Assembly (NCBI GenBank): GCA_964420035.1
Contig: CAYQQR010000011.1
Span: forward strand, 27,994-91,993
Direction of reading: 5' to 3'
DNA length: 64,000 nucleotides
DNA from: CAYQQR01 sp964420035
GTDB lineage: Bacteria; Bacteroidota; Bacteroidia; Bacteroidales; SM23-62
Below the pieces are notes generated by a model. The model searched no databases and had not been told where the DNA came from. It was given only the letters and a program-made list of their open reading frames with translations. The translations under genes were made by a program, and so were the position numbers. Within the stretch, counting starts at the first letter, position 1. Each line of letters starts with the position of its first letter. Shown here one piece after another: positions 53,956-62,587 of the stretch.

Positions 53956-54013
53956 TTTTTTTAAAAGGACTACAGACGACGGACCAAAGACCACGGTCAG
54001 TCTATGCCTGAAT

Positions 54014-54175
54014 GTGAAAATCGGGCGATTGGAAGACCGGGCCCGGGGATATTATTACCCGGGCCTTGCCGCTTTGCTTAAAGGCCAAAGGATCAAAGGA
54101 ACGGCCATGCTCAAAAAGTGCCTCTCTGCTGATCCTGGTTTTATTGAAGCCAAAATAATTCTGAACAGCATTTAA
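54014..54175 (+). pseudogene. TPR-protein C-terminal remnant
   Basis: An open frame with no good start reads GYYYPGLAALLKGQRIKG and AMLKKCLSADPGFIEAK, the pattern of a last tetratricopeptide repeat (the xxGLAxxLKGxxxKAxxxLxKxLxxDPxF consensus). Only about 50 residues remain, from a GTG at 54014, directly after degenerate gaccacgg-type words. It is most simply a decayed gene end left by a rearrangement; a tiny expressed protein cannot be excluded. Confidence 0.4.
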
Positions 54176-54185
54176 ATCATTGATC

Positions 54186-55073
54186 ATGAAAAAACTTATC
54201 TTGTTCTTCGTGCTTCTTTCGGTTATTCAATTAATGCTTGCCCAACATGGTGCCGGTCCCTGCATACAGGGCACCATCCTGGAAGGATTGCAAATAGAGA
54301 GCAAAATTCTTGAAGAGAGGGTGAATTATGCCGTATACCTGCCTCCCGGCTATGAAAGTAATGAGCGGTATTACCCCGTGGTTTATTTATTGCACGGCTA
54401 CACCGATGATGAGTCTGCCTGGATACAATTCGGGGAGATCCGGGAAGCGGCCGACCGGGCCATCGCGAGCCGTGAGATCGCACCCATGATCATCGTGATG
54501 CCCGATGCCGGGGTAACCTGGTACGTGAACGATTACAAAGGCGATAAACCTTATGAAGAATTTATATTCCGGGAATTCATTCCCGCGGTGGAAAAAGAAT
54601 TCCGGATTAGGGCCGAAAAAGAATTCCGCGGGGTGGCAGGCCTGTCCATGGGCGGCTATGGCAGCCTGGTCTGGAGCCTCCGGCACCCGGACATCTTCTC
54701 CTCCTGCGCGGCATTCAGCGCGGGGATAAGAACCGACAGGGAAATTGTTGAAATGGATCGCCGCGGACTCCTGAACTTTGAATCGGTCTATGGACCCATT
54801 GACAACGGAAAATTGCCTGGGCACTGGCACCCGTATTCCGTCTTGCACCTGGTTGCAAACAAATCCCCGGATGAAATAAAAAAGGTACGCTATTATATCG
54901 ATTGCGGGGACGATGATTTCCTGTACCGGGGCAATACGGAATTGCATATGCTGATGCGCGACCGGAACATTCCGCACGAATACAGGGTCCGGAACGGGGC
55001 CCATAACTGGACCTACTGGAGGGATAACATCACTGCCGGACTGGCATTTATCTCGCGGTCTTTCCACAGATAA
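54186..55073 (+). CDS. Exported CE1-like/esterase D-family esterase
   Basis: 295 residues from the ATG at 54186; Sec signal ending about LMLAQ (residue 20). Alpha/beta-hydrolase: PVVYLLHGYTDDESAWIQFG near the oxyanion region, nucleophile GLSMGGYGS, acid in DCGDDDFLYRGN, His in NGAHNWTYWRDN. Family members are feruloyl, acetyl-xylan or other carbohydrate esterases; substrate unknown but consistent with de-esterification of a plant or algal polysaccharide. Confidence 0.9.
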   Translation: MKKLILFFVLLSVIQLMLAQHGAGPCIQGTILEGLQIESKILEERVNYAVYLPPGYESNERYYPVVYLLHGYTDDESAWIQFGEIREAADRAIASREIAPMIIVMPDAGVTWYVNDYKGDKPYEEFIFREFIPAVEKEFRIRAEKEFRGVAGLSMGGYGSLVWSLRHPDIFSSCAAFSAGIRTDREIVEMDRRGLLNFESVYGPIDNGKLPGHWHPYSVLHLVANKSPDEIKKVRYYIDCGDDDFLYRGNTELHMLMRDRNIPHEYRVRNGAHNWTYWRDNITAGLAFISRSFHR

Positions 55074-55219
55074 TAAATAGGCATAAGTGTTTTCACCGAC
55101 TTAATTGTATTCTTTATAAACAGTCCTTTTTTTTAACCTTCCGGGATGAACTCCGTAAGAATAAATTGTATTTTTCAAAATTTTAAATTAGCCGGACAAC
55201 TACTTAACTATCAGAAGAG

Positions 55220-58200
55220 ATGAATTTTATAGCAAAGCTTGAAGTACTCAAGCGAAAAATATCAAAAAGCAGGATTTCAGGTAAGGTCCTTTTCATCGGA
55301 CTGGGAATCCTTTCAACGATCTGGTTCCTGGTAAGGGTGATCCCAAAACCCACCCGGGCGGGCTATCCGTGTATGCGGGTAGCAGCACCTTTCATGTCGA
55401 GTTTCGTGATCTGGCTGCTTTCCATCGGAGCCACGACCCTGATCTTCAAAAAAATGCAATCCGGTTTTCGCAAGCTGAAAACCGTTCCGGTATTGTTGTT
55501 GCTGGTGGCAGGTATTATTGCGGGTCTGGTTTCAACTGCCGGTATACAGAAAAGATCGGAAGCAGCCGTCCTGGATTCGGAAGCCTATGAAGTCAACCAG
55601 CCCATGGGAACTGCCAGGGGAGTGAATCCCGGCCGGGTTGTCTGGATATGGAACCCCGATGCAACCGATGAAAATTGTACTCACGACCACAACGATCCCT
55701 CCAGGGGTGAAGACGGATACTTTCTTCCCAAAAATACCGACCAGGCCACTGTCGATGACATGGTGGATGAAGCCATCACCCAATTGATCGGAACAGCGTC
55801 CGTGAGCACCGCCTGGGACAGCATTTTTACCTATTTTAACAGGAACAATGGAAAAGGTAATGCAGGTTATCAAACGGATGAAACCATTTTCATAAAGATT
55901 AATATGGGCTCCGGTGGCTGGGCCAAAGACAACGGGGACCTGTCCATCATCAAGCAGGACTGGGCCTATTCCACCATTGAATCGACACCCCAGGGGGTTC
56001 TTGCCATCCTGAGGCATCTGGTGGATAGCCTGGGGGTACCCCAGGAGAATATTTACGTTGGGGACCCCATCGCCCATCTCTTTAAATACTGTTATGATCA
56101 CCTGAGTGCCGAATATCCGGATGTAAAGTATTTCGATAAGGATCGCGACGACCTGGGAAGGACCATGACCGCAGGGAAGACCGGCGATGTCATCATACTT
56201 TCCGACAAGGGGGTGGAAATGCCGGATGCGGTTGCTTACAAACTCTACCAGGAATTTTATGATGCCGATTACCTGATCAACATGACGGCTTTGAAGGCCC
56301 ACGTGAGAGCAGGGGTCACCCTAATCGGCAAGAATCATTTCGGAAGCCACGACCGTGCCTCGGCAGAGGATATGCATCCAGGATTGGTTGCCATTTCTGA
56401 AAGCGGAGATAATCCTACCCGTACCGCTTACGGAATATACCGTGTTTTGGTGGATATGCTGGGGCATGAACACCTGGGAGGCAAAACGGTCCTGAATTTT
56501 ATTGATGGTTTATGGGGCGCACCCAAGGAAGTTATTGCCGATCCGGTTCACTGGCTCATGGATCCCTTTAACGGCGATTTTCCCAGCTCTATTTTCGTTT
56601 CACAGGATCCCGTGGCACTGGAGTCGGTATGTTTCGACTTTCTCAGGACCGAAGCCGGTTTGAATACCGCATTCGGGAACCGTCCGTTATGGGGCGGTGT
56701 GGACGACCACATGGAACAGGCCGCCGATCCTGCCAAATGGCCGGAAAAACTCAGCGATAATTCCGATTTCGCGGGATACGATCCGGAAGGGGACGGCACC
56801 TACCTGACCAGCCTGGGTGTTTATGAACACTGGAACAGTGCCGGTAAAAAACAATATTCCAGGAACCTGGGTTACGGCTATGGCATTGAGCTCGTCGCAC
56901 CGGGACTGGTCAACAACCTGCCCAGGGCGAAAAAGACTTTGAACAGGCATCATCTGAATGCCAATACGCGCAAGATCATGCTGATCCAGGATGTAGCTTC
57001 GTATTTTATTGATCCGGACGGAGATGAACTGATTGTTACGGTCACCGGCACCAGCAAAGCCGATGTGATCGCCACGATGGAAAGCGGGAATCTCTATGTG
57101 AATACCAGTAATTCTTTCACGGGTAATGCCGATATCAGCATTGAAGTGAGCGACGGCACCGATGCCGCTGAATTTGTCATACCGGTAGCCTATGAAGCAG
57201 AAAACGTGGTTAATGCTCCCAGGGCAGAAACCTTACCAAGCTTTGACGGTATGGACGATGATGCAGTATGGTCCAGGGCCAAATGGCACTACATCGACCA
57301 GGTCTGGATCAATTACGGCACGGATTATCCGCCCGGTGATTTCACGGGCCGGTACAAGATCGCCTGGTCGGAAAGCGAGAACCTGGTCTATTTCTTTGCC
57401 GAGACTACCGATGACGTCTATCAGGACGGGTATGTCTACAATGAAAACCCCAGTACGGGAGGCGGATATCCCAATTACGACATCCTGGAGATATTCCTGG
57501 ACGAGGACAAGTCGGGCGGTTTGCACGTATTCGACGGAACCGGCACGGTTGGCGACAACTGGGGTACGAATGCCGAAAATGCATTCTCCTATCATATTGC
57601 CGTGAATTATCCTGCTGACGGTGAAACAGAAAGCAATTTTGTGGTTTGTGACATTGCCGGGACCAACTGGGGCTGGCCCGATCAGACCATCCCGAATTAC
57701 GCCGGTCATTTCAACGACTTTATCGTTCGCCGGGACGGCAACACCATCCGCTGGGAGTTCTCCCTGAAGATCTATTCGGATGCCTATGATCACGGTTCGC
57801 CTGAAGATTCCCGGGTAAGCCTGTCCGAAAGTAAATCCATGGGCTTCGCCATGGCATACTGCGATGACGATGACGGCGGGGACCGGGATCATTTCTTCGG
57901 CACAGACTATGTGCCTGAGGCCAACTACAACGATCATTGGAAGCAGGCTGACAGCTACGGGACCCTGAATCTATCAACCGCTGCGGTGAATCACCCGCCC
58001 GAGCTGATAGAGCCTCTGGTTGATATAGTTATTGATCACAATGAAGTGGAGGTCGTAGTCGTCGAAAACCTCAACACCATATTTTCCGATCCCGACGAGG
58101 ATGTTTTGAGCTTTACGGTGAACAGCGATAATCCCGGTCTGACCGCAAATATTGTTAACGACACCGCATTGGTCATCATGGGAGAGGCCGGATTTACAGG

Positions 58201-58552
58201 ATCGGCAACCGTCACGGTTGAAGCCAGTGATGGTGAAGAATCCAAAACGGATCAATTCACGGTAACCAGGAATCCGGTTGGATTGGATACCCGGAAAGCA
58301 AACCAGGCCCTGACGATCTATCCGAACCCGGTGGGCCGTGTCATGCAGATCGATATCAACAACAATGACGAAGGTCCCGTTTATATTGAAATATATGACG
58401 CTTCAGGCAGGAGGATGCATTCCGGGCAGAGGATGAAATATTCGGGAAAGATGCATTACAACCTGGATCTGTCTGAAATGCAGCGAGGGTTATATATCCT
58501 GAAGGTGAAACAGGGGACCCGTCGATATTCAAGGAAATTCATCAAGAATTAG
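55220..58552 (+). CDS. Membrane DUF362-CBM9 protein with T9SS C-terminal domain
   Basis: 1,110 residues. Three hydrophobic segments at about 22-40, 55-76 and 90-108 replace a normal signal peptide. A DUF362 domain follows (about 125-500; FIKINMGSGGWAKDNGD, SQDPVALESVCFDFLRTE), then cadherin-like repeats (FIDPDGDELIVTVTG), a CBM9-like domain at about 673-915 (FDGMDDDAVWSRAKWHYID, DILEIFLDEDKSGG), another cadherin-like unit and a Por sorting domain (LTIYPNPVGRVMQID to the end). DUF362 has no settled function. The combination of several membrane spans with a T9SS signal is unusual. Confidence 0.75.
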   Translation: MNFIAKLEVLKRKISKSRISGKVLFIGLGILSTIWFLVRVIPKPTRAGYPCMRVAAPFMSSFVIWLLSIGATTLIFKKMQSGFRKLKTVPVLLLLVAGIIAGLVSTAGIQKRSEAAVLDSEAYEVNQPMGTARGVNPGRVVWIWNPDATDENCTHDHNDPSRGEDGYFLPKNTDQATVDDMVDEAITQLIGTASVSTAWDSIFTYFNRNNGKGNAGYQTDETIFIKINMGSGGWAKDNGDLSIIKQDWAYSTIESTPQGVLAILRHLVDSLGVPQENIYVGDPIAHLFKYCYDHLSAEYPDVKYFDKDRDDLGRTMTAGKTGDVIILSDKGVEMPDAVAYKLYQEFYDADYLINMTALKAHVRAGVTLIGKNHFGSHDRASAEDMHPGLVAISESGDNPTRTAYGIYRVLVDMLGHEHLGGKTVLNFIDGLWGAPKEVIADPVHWLMDPFNGDFPSSIFVSQDPVALESVCFDFLRTEAGLNTAFGNRPLWGGVDDHMEQAADPAKWPEKLSDNSDFAGYDPEGDGTYLTSLGVYEHWNSAGKKQYSRNLGYGYGIELVAPGLVNNLPRAKKTLNRHHLNANTRKIMLIQDVASYFIDPDGDELIVTVTGTSKADVIATMESGNLYVNTSNSFTGNADISIEVSDGTDAAEFVIPVAYEAENVVNAPRAETLPSFDGMDDDAVWSRAKWHYIDQVWINYGTDYPPGDFTGRYKIAWSESENLVYFFAETTDDVYQDGYVYNENPSTGGGYPNYDILEIFLDEDKSGGLHVFDGTGTVGDNWGTNAENAFSYHIAVNYPADGETESNFVVCDIAGTNWGWPDQTIPNYAGHFNDFIVRRDGNTIRWEFSLKIYSDAYDHGSPEDSRVSLSESKSMGFAMAYCDDDDGGDRDHFFGTDYVPEANYNDHWKQADSYGTLNLSTAAVNHPPELIEPLVDIVIDHNEVEVVVVENLNTIFSDPDEDVLSFTVNSDNPGLTANIVNDTALVIMGEAGFTGSATVTVEASDGEESKTDQFTVTRNPVGLDTRKANQALTIYPNPVGRVMQIDINNNDEGPVYIEIYDASGRRMHSGQRMKYSGKMHYNLDLSEMQRGLYILKVKQGTRRYSRKFIKN

Positions 58553-58560
58553 GTCTTGCA

Positions 58561-58590
58561 AAAAAAAGGCCGCAGCTACGGCCTTTTTTT
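58561..58590 (+). terminator. Intrinsic terminator after DUF362 gene
   Basis: AAAAAGGCCG-cagcta-CGGCCTTTTT: a GGCCG/CGGCC stem with A/T extension followed by seven T, 8 nt after the stop. The A-run makes it potentially bidirectional. Confidence 0.85.
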
Positions 58591-58632
58591 ATTATTTTTA
58601 CCTTTTTTCTATAAAGAAGCTTAACCATTATC

Positions 58633-59118
58633 ATGGATAAATCCTGGAAAGCAACCCCAATGCGGGCGGTCATGCTGGTGGTACTCAGACTGTCCATCGG
58701 ATGGCATTTTCTGTATGAAGGAGTGGTAAAGTTGTGGAACCCCGACTGGTCGGCACGCAGCTACCTGCTCGATTCCAAAGGTCCCTTCGCTGAAATGTTT
58801 TATGCCCTCACGCATAACCAGGGGGTATTGAATGCAGTTGATTTTCTCAATATCTGGGGTTTGATCCTCGTCGGACTGGGATTATTGCTGGGATTCTTAA
58901 CCCGGATAGCCAGTATAGGAGGGATCGTTCTTCTGGCTTTCTATTACCTGAGCCATCCGCCCCTGATCACTACCGATTATCTTATCCCCAGTGAAGGTTC
59001 CTACTTACTGGTCAATAAAACCCTGATCGAACTATTTGCCTTATGGGTTCTCTACCTGTTCCCTACAGGAACCATAGCGGGCATTGACCGGTTTATCTTT
59101 AAAAACCAAATCGATTAA
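58633..59118 (+). CDS. DoxX-family membrane protein
   Basis: 161 residues, four hydrophobic helices: LSIGWHFLYEGVVKLWNPDW, FLNIWGLILVGLGLLLGFLT, IVLLAFYYLSHPPL and LIELFALWVLYLFPTGTIAG. It is strikingly similar to the first 150 residues of the fusion protein at 51353, so the two are paralogous modules. DoxX was defined as the membrane subunit of thiosulfate:quinone oxidoreductase; related proteins are implicated in quinone-linked redox chemistry. It is followed 12 nt later by a Tat-anchored oxidoreductase gene. Confidence 0.88.
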   Translation: MDKSWKATPMRAVMLVVLRLSIGWHFLYEGVVKLWNPDWSARSYLLDSKGPFAEMFYALTHNQGVLNAVDFLNIWGLILVGLGLLLGFLTRIASIGGIVLLAFYYLSHPPLITTDYLIPSEGSYLLVNKTLIELFALWVLYLFPTGTIAGIDRFIFKNQID

Positions 59119-59130
59119 TCAAGGAGCACT

Positions 59131-60672
59131 ATGTTTGGCAAGAAACTTGGAAGAAGGGATTGGCTCAAAGGTTTGGCTACCCTGCCCGTATTGGGCGCAT
59201 TGATCTACGGTTCATGGAAAAATCGAAGGTACCGGGAATTTCTGCAGAATACCATTCATAACGAACTGGACCTGGATCCCACGCCTTCATTGCATATCGG
59301 CGGAAGCACCGGAGACAGGATATGTCTGGGTATCATTGGCTTTGGCGGTCGCGGAGAGCACATCATCCGCTCCATCGGTTTTGCCCACCCGGAGGTTCTC
59401 GACCAATGGAAAAAGGCTGCCCTGAATAATCCCATGGATAAAAGATACGAAGAATACCAGCAGACCGACGATCTTAATATCGAAGTAAATGGCGTATGCG
59501 ATGTCTTTGATGTCCGGGCGGAAAGGGGCATCGCGGCCTCGGCCAATATTTACAGGAACGGAACCGGTGGAAAGATGGGCGAAGCGGCAAAAAGATACAG
59601 GACCTACCGGGAGTTATTGGAGGCACCGGATATTGACGCGGTGATCATTGCCACACCCGATCACTGGCATGCCCGGATGAGCATCGATGCCGCCAAAGCG
59701 AACAAACATGTCTATGTCGAGAAAGGCATGACCCGTACGGTAGAAGAAACCTACAGGATGGTGGATGCGGTCAGGGAGAATAATATCGCATTTCAACTGG
59801 GGCACCAAGGTCGCCAGACCGAAAGCTACATGAAGGCAGAAGAGATCGTAAGAAAAAATATCCTCGGTAATATCAACCTGGTGGAAGTCACCACCAACAG
59901 GAATTCCCCCAACGGGGCCTGGGTCTACCCCATCCACCCGGAGGGAAGTCCGGAAACCATAGACTGGCAGCAATTCACGGGTTCCGGCCCCCAAAGGCCC
60001 TTCAGCCTGGAAAGATTTTTCAGGTGGCGTTGCTGGTGGGATTACGGTACCGGATTGTCCGGCGACCTGCTCACTCATGAATACGACAGTGTCAACCAGA
60101 TCATGAAGCTGGGTATTCCCCATTCGGCCGTAGCTTCGGGAGGCATCTATTTTTTCAAGGATGGCAGGGAAGTTCCCGATGTTTTCAATGTTACCTACGA
60201 GTATCCTGAAAGAGACCTGACCCTGTTGTACAGCGCTACCCTGGCCAGCAACCGTTCCAGGGGGAAAATGTTCATGGGGCATGACGCCCACATGGAGCTG
60301 GGCAATACCATTACCGTTTGGGCGGACTGGGGTTCAACACGCTACAGGGAAATGATGGATAAAGGTTTGATCGATACTTCCAAACCCCTTTATACCTTTA
60401 TCCCGGGGAAAAAGGACACCGATGCCATTGCATCGGCCACGGAGCGTTATTTTGCCGGCAGGGGACTGCTTTACACTTACCGGGGTGGAAAACGGGTGGA
60501 TACCACCTACCTGCATGTCCAGGAATGGCTGGAAGCCATACGGCAGAAAAAACAACCCAGTTGTAACATCGATCAGGGCTTTGAGGAGGCCATTACCTCG
60601 CATATGGGAACACTGGCCTTCCGGGAAAACAGGAAAGTATACTGGGATCCGGACAAGAAGCAAATCATCTGA
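59131..60672 (+). CDS. Tat-anchored Gfo/Idh/MocA-family oxidoreductase
   Basis: 513 residues. N-terminus KLGRRDWLKGLATLPVLGAL is a twin-arginine signal without an obvious cleavage site, so it may stay as an anchor. NAD-binding GIIGFGGRGEHIIRS lies about 70-85; IIATPDHWHARMSIDAA and HVYVEKGMTR follow (EKG where EKP is usual), then a large substrate domain (GLSGDLLTHEYDSVNQIMKL). An unusual strong Shine-Dalgarno-like AAGGAG sits 9 nt before the ATG. Relatives oxidise sugars at C3 or other positions. It pairs with DoxX upstream. Confidence 0.9.
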   Translation: MFGKKLGRRDWLKGLATLPVLGALIYGSWKNRRYREFLQNTIHNELDLDPTPSLHIGGSTGDRICLGIIGFGGRGEHIIRSIGFAHPEVLDQWKKAALNNPMDKRYEEYQQTDDLNIEVNGVCDVFDVRAERGIAASANIYRNGTGGKMGEAAKRYRTYRELLEAPDIDAVIIATPDHWHARMSIDAAKANKHVYVEKGMTRTVEETYRMVDAVRENNIAFQLGHQGRQTESYMKAEEIVRKNILGNINLVEVTTNRNSPNGAWVYPIHPEGSPETIDWQQFTGSGPQRPFSLERFFRWRCWWDYGTGLSGDLLTHEYDSVNQIMKLGIPHSAVASGGIYFFKDGREVPDVFNVTYEYPERDLTLLYSATLASNRSRGKMFMGHDAHMELGNTITVWADWGSTRYREMMDKGLIDTSKPLYTFIPGKKDTDAIASATERYFAGRGLLYTYRGGKRVDTTYLHVQEWLEAIRQKKQPSCNIDQGFEEAITSHMGTLAFRENRKVYWDPDKKQII

Positions 60673-60726
60673 TCAGTAAGGGCAAATCAATGAATAAGTG
60701 TATCAAATTATTAAACACATCCTTCC

Positions 60727-61734
60727 ATGAAAAAACCATTTATCCTGATTCTCTTTCTCGGGATCGTGCTTTACTCCTGTCAGAAAGATAACGGAGACGA
60801 ACCGGTAACCGGACTCCTGAGCAATCAGATCAATGCACTGTATATCGATGCAAATAACGTGGTATGGGTAGGAACCCCGGCCGGGCTTTCAGCATTTCAC
60901 CAGGAAGAATGGACCAATTATACGGTTGACAACGAGCCGGGTATGGCCGGCAACCAGATAAACGAAATAGATTTTCAGCAGTCTTCTTACGGACCGGAAA
61001 TTTGGCTGGCCACAGACCAGGGTGCCAGCGTCTTTGCCATCGATGTGGATGCGGTAACCTCGGCAACCTCCTACCTGTCAGGTGATGGCCTGGGTGGCAA
61101 CACCGTGGCAACCCTGTCGGTTGATGCCGATAATGTACGCTGGTTCGGTACAGAAAACGGCTTGTCCACATTTGCCGGACAGAATTGGGATTTCACGGAA
61201 CTGGCGCGGGGCAATCCCAGGATCAACCACATGGGATCCGGGCCGGACAGTATTAGCTTTGTCGGGACCGAACTGGGTGTCTTTCTTTACAACTATGACC
61301 GGGAAGTCGATGCCATAACGGCACAAACCATCTATGAAATACCATGGAGCGCCATTCCCTCGAATAATATCCTATCGGTGTTTGTTGATGAAGCGGGGAC
61401 CCAGTGGTTCGGTACCGATGCAGGTATAGCCGTGCACGGATCTATTGAGGCAAAAGAGGACTGGAATGTTTATACCCGGAGCACCACCGGACTGGTAAGT
61501 GACACGGTCATTTCCATTCTGAAGGACGATACGGGTGATCTCTGGTTCGGCACCCCGAGGGGATTGTCCAGGTACAGCCAGGACGTATGGATAACTTACA
61601 ATGCAGCCGATGGTTTGGCCCACGACCGGGTGAATGTTATTGCCCAGGACAGTGACGGAGTGATGTGGTTTGGAACGAATGACGGGCTGTCCCTCTTTGA
61701 CGGATCCAATTGGACCACCTACAGAAAACCTTAA
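60727..61734 (+). CDS. Two-component-regulator-type propeller lipoprotein
   Basis: 335 residues; lipobox GIVLYSC (Cys18). Seven repeats of the Reg_prop type, e.g. NNVVWVGTPAGLSAFHQ, DNVRWFGTENGLSTFAG, GDLWFGTPRGLSRYSQD and GVMWFGTNDGLSLFDGS, form a beta-propeller. In hybrid two-component systems such propellers are periplasmic sensors; here there is no histidine kinase or DNA-binding part, so it is a stand-alone propeller with possible ligand-binding role. It converges with the DUF1080 gene. Confidence 0.85.
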   Translation: MKKPFILILFLGIVLYSCQKDNGDEPVTGLLSNQINALYIDANNVVWVGTPAGLSAFHQEEWTNYTVDNEPGMAGNQINEIDFQQSSYGPEIWLATDQGASVFAIDVDAVTSATSYLSGDGLGGNTVATLSVDADNVRWFGTENGLSTFAGQNWDFTELARGNPRINHMGSGPDSISFVGTELGVFLYNYDREVDAITAQTIYEIPWSAIPSNNILSVFVDEAGTQWFGTDAGIAVHGSIEAKEDWNVYTRSTTGLVSDTVISILKDDTGDLWFGTPRGLSRYSQDVWITYNAADGLAHDRVNVIAQDSDGVMWFGTNDGLSLFDGSNWTTYRKP

Positions 61735-61758
61735 CAAGAACCCGCCCCGGCTTTTTTA

Positions 61759-62496
61759 TCAGAGTTCCCTTATCCAAATGTTCCGGTATACTACGGGATT
61801 GCCGTGATCCTGCAGCATGAGGGGTTGCTTCAGGTCATGGGTTTCATATTCCGGCGGACCGATGAATTTGATGGTCCCCTTGATCCCGACATGATTTTGT
61901 ATCAAAACGCCATTGTGCAGAACCGTTACGGTAGCAGGCTTCTTCAGGGAGCCATCCTCGTGAAACCTCGGGGCCATGAAAATGATATCGTAGGTCTGCC
62001 ATTCCCCGGTTGATTTGCAGGCATTCACCAGGGGAATATGCTGCTTGTATACCGATCCGGTCATGCCATTCACATAGGTTTCATTCTCGTAACAGTCCAG
62101 CACCTGTATCTCATATCTTTTTTGTAAGAAAATTCCGCTGTTACCCTTATCCTGTCCCGTTCCCTGTACCTTAAAGGGAGCCTTCCATTCGACATGCAAC
62201 TGGCAATCACCGAACTCCCGGGTGGTTTGTATGGATCCTGTTCCCGGTACGACCGTAAAAAAGCCATCACCCGCTTCCCAGGGAGCCGGTCCGCCTTCAA
62301 CCGATTCCCAGGCATCCAGCCCGGTCCCGTCGAACAATACCATGGCATCGGAAGGCGGCAGATCGCACTTTCCCGGGGTTACCTTCGGAGGTACGGGCTC
62401 CCATACTTCCGTATCTTCAGGTTTCCATTCTTTTTCTTGTGAAAAGAGATTGGACATCAGGAATAAAAGCATCATAAGGATCGTGGTTCGTTTCAC
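61759..62496 (-). CDS. DUF1080 3-keto-disaccharide hydrolase-like secreted protein
   Basis: 245 residues from GTG at 62496. The GTG is preferred because it supplies the basic MKRTT head of the signal peptide; the next ATG would remove it. The DUF1080 concanavalin-like fold shows LFDGTGLDAWESVEGGPAPW, FGDCQLHVEWKAPF, GNSGIFLQKRYEIQVLD and GIKGTIKFIGPPE. Family members hydrolyse 3-keto-glycosides produced by Gfo/Idh-type dehydrogenases. One such dehydrogenase gene lies 91 nt upstream on the same strand, so the pair probably acts together. Confidence 0.85.
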   Translation of the reverse strand: MKRTTILMMLLFLMSNLFSQEKEWKPEDTEVWEPVPPKVTPGKCDLPPSDAMVLFDGTGLDAWESVEGGPAPWEAGDGFFTVVPGTGSIQTTREFGDCQLHVEWKAPFKVQGTGQDKGNSGIFLQKRYEIQVLDCYENETYVNGMTGSVYKQHIPLVNACKSTGEWQTYDIIFMAPRFHEDGSLKKPATVTVLHNGVLIQNHVGIKGTIKFIGPPEYETHDLKQPLMLQDHGNPVVYRNIWIREL

Positions 62497-62505
62497 GAGA
62501 AATAA

Positions 62506-62517
62506 GTTTAATTAAAC
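62506..62517. promoter_or_regulatory. Palindrome before DUF1080 start
   Basis: GTTTAATTAAAC is a perfect 12-bp palindrome ending 9 nt upstream of the GTG start, a possible operator. AT-rich context makes chance occurrence plausible. Confidence 0.25.
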
Positions 62518-62587
62518 ATCTAATTATCAATCATATATTTAATCAGTTAAGGAAATAAAATTTTGTAATTTTTTGAGAATAAAATAA

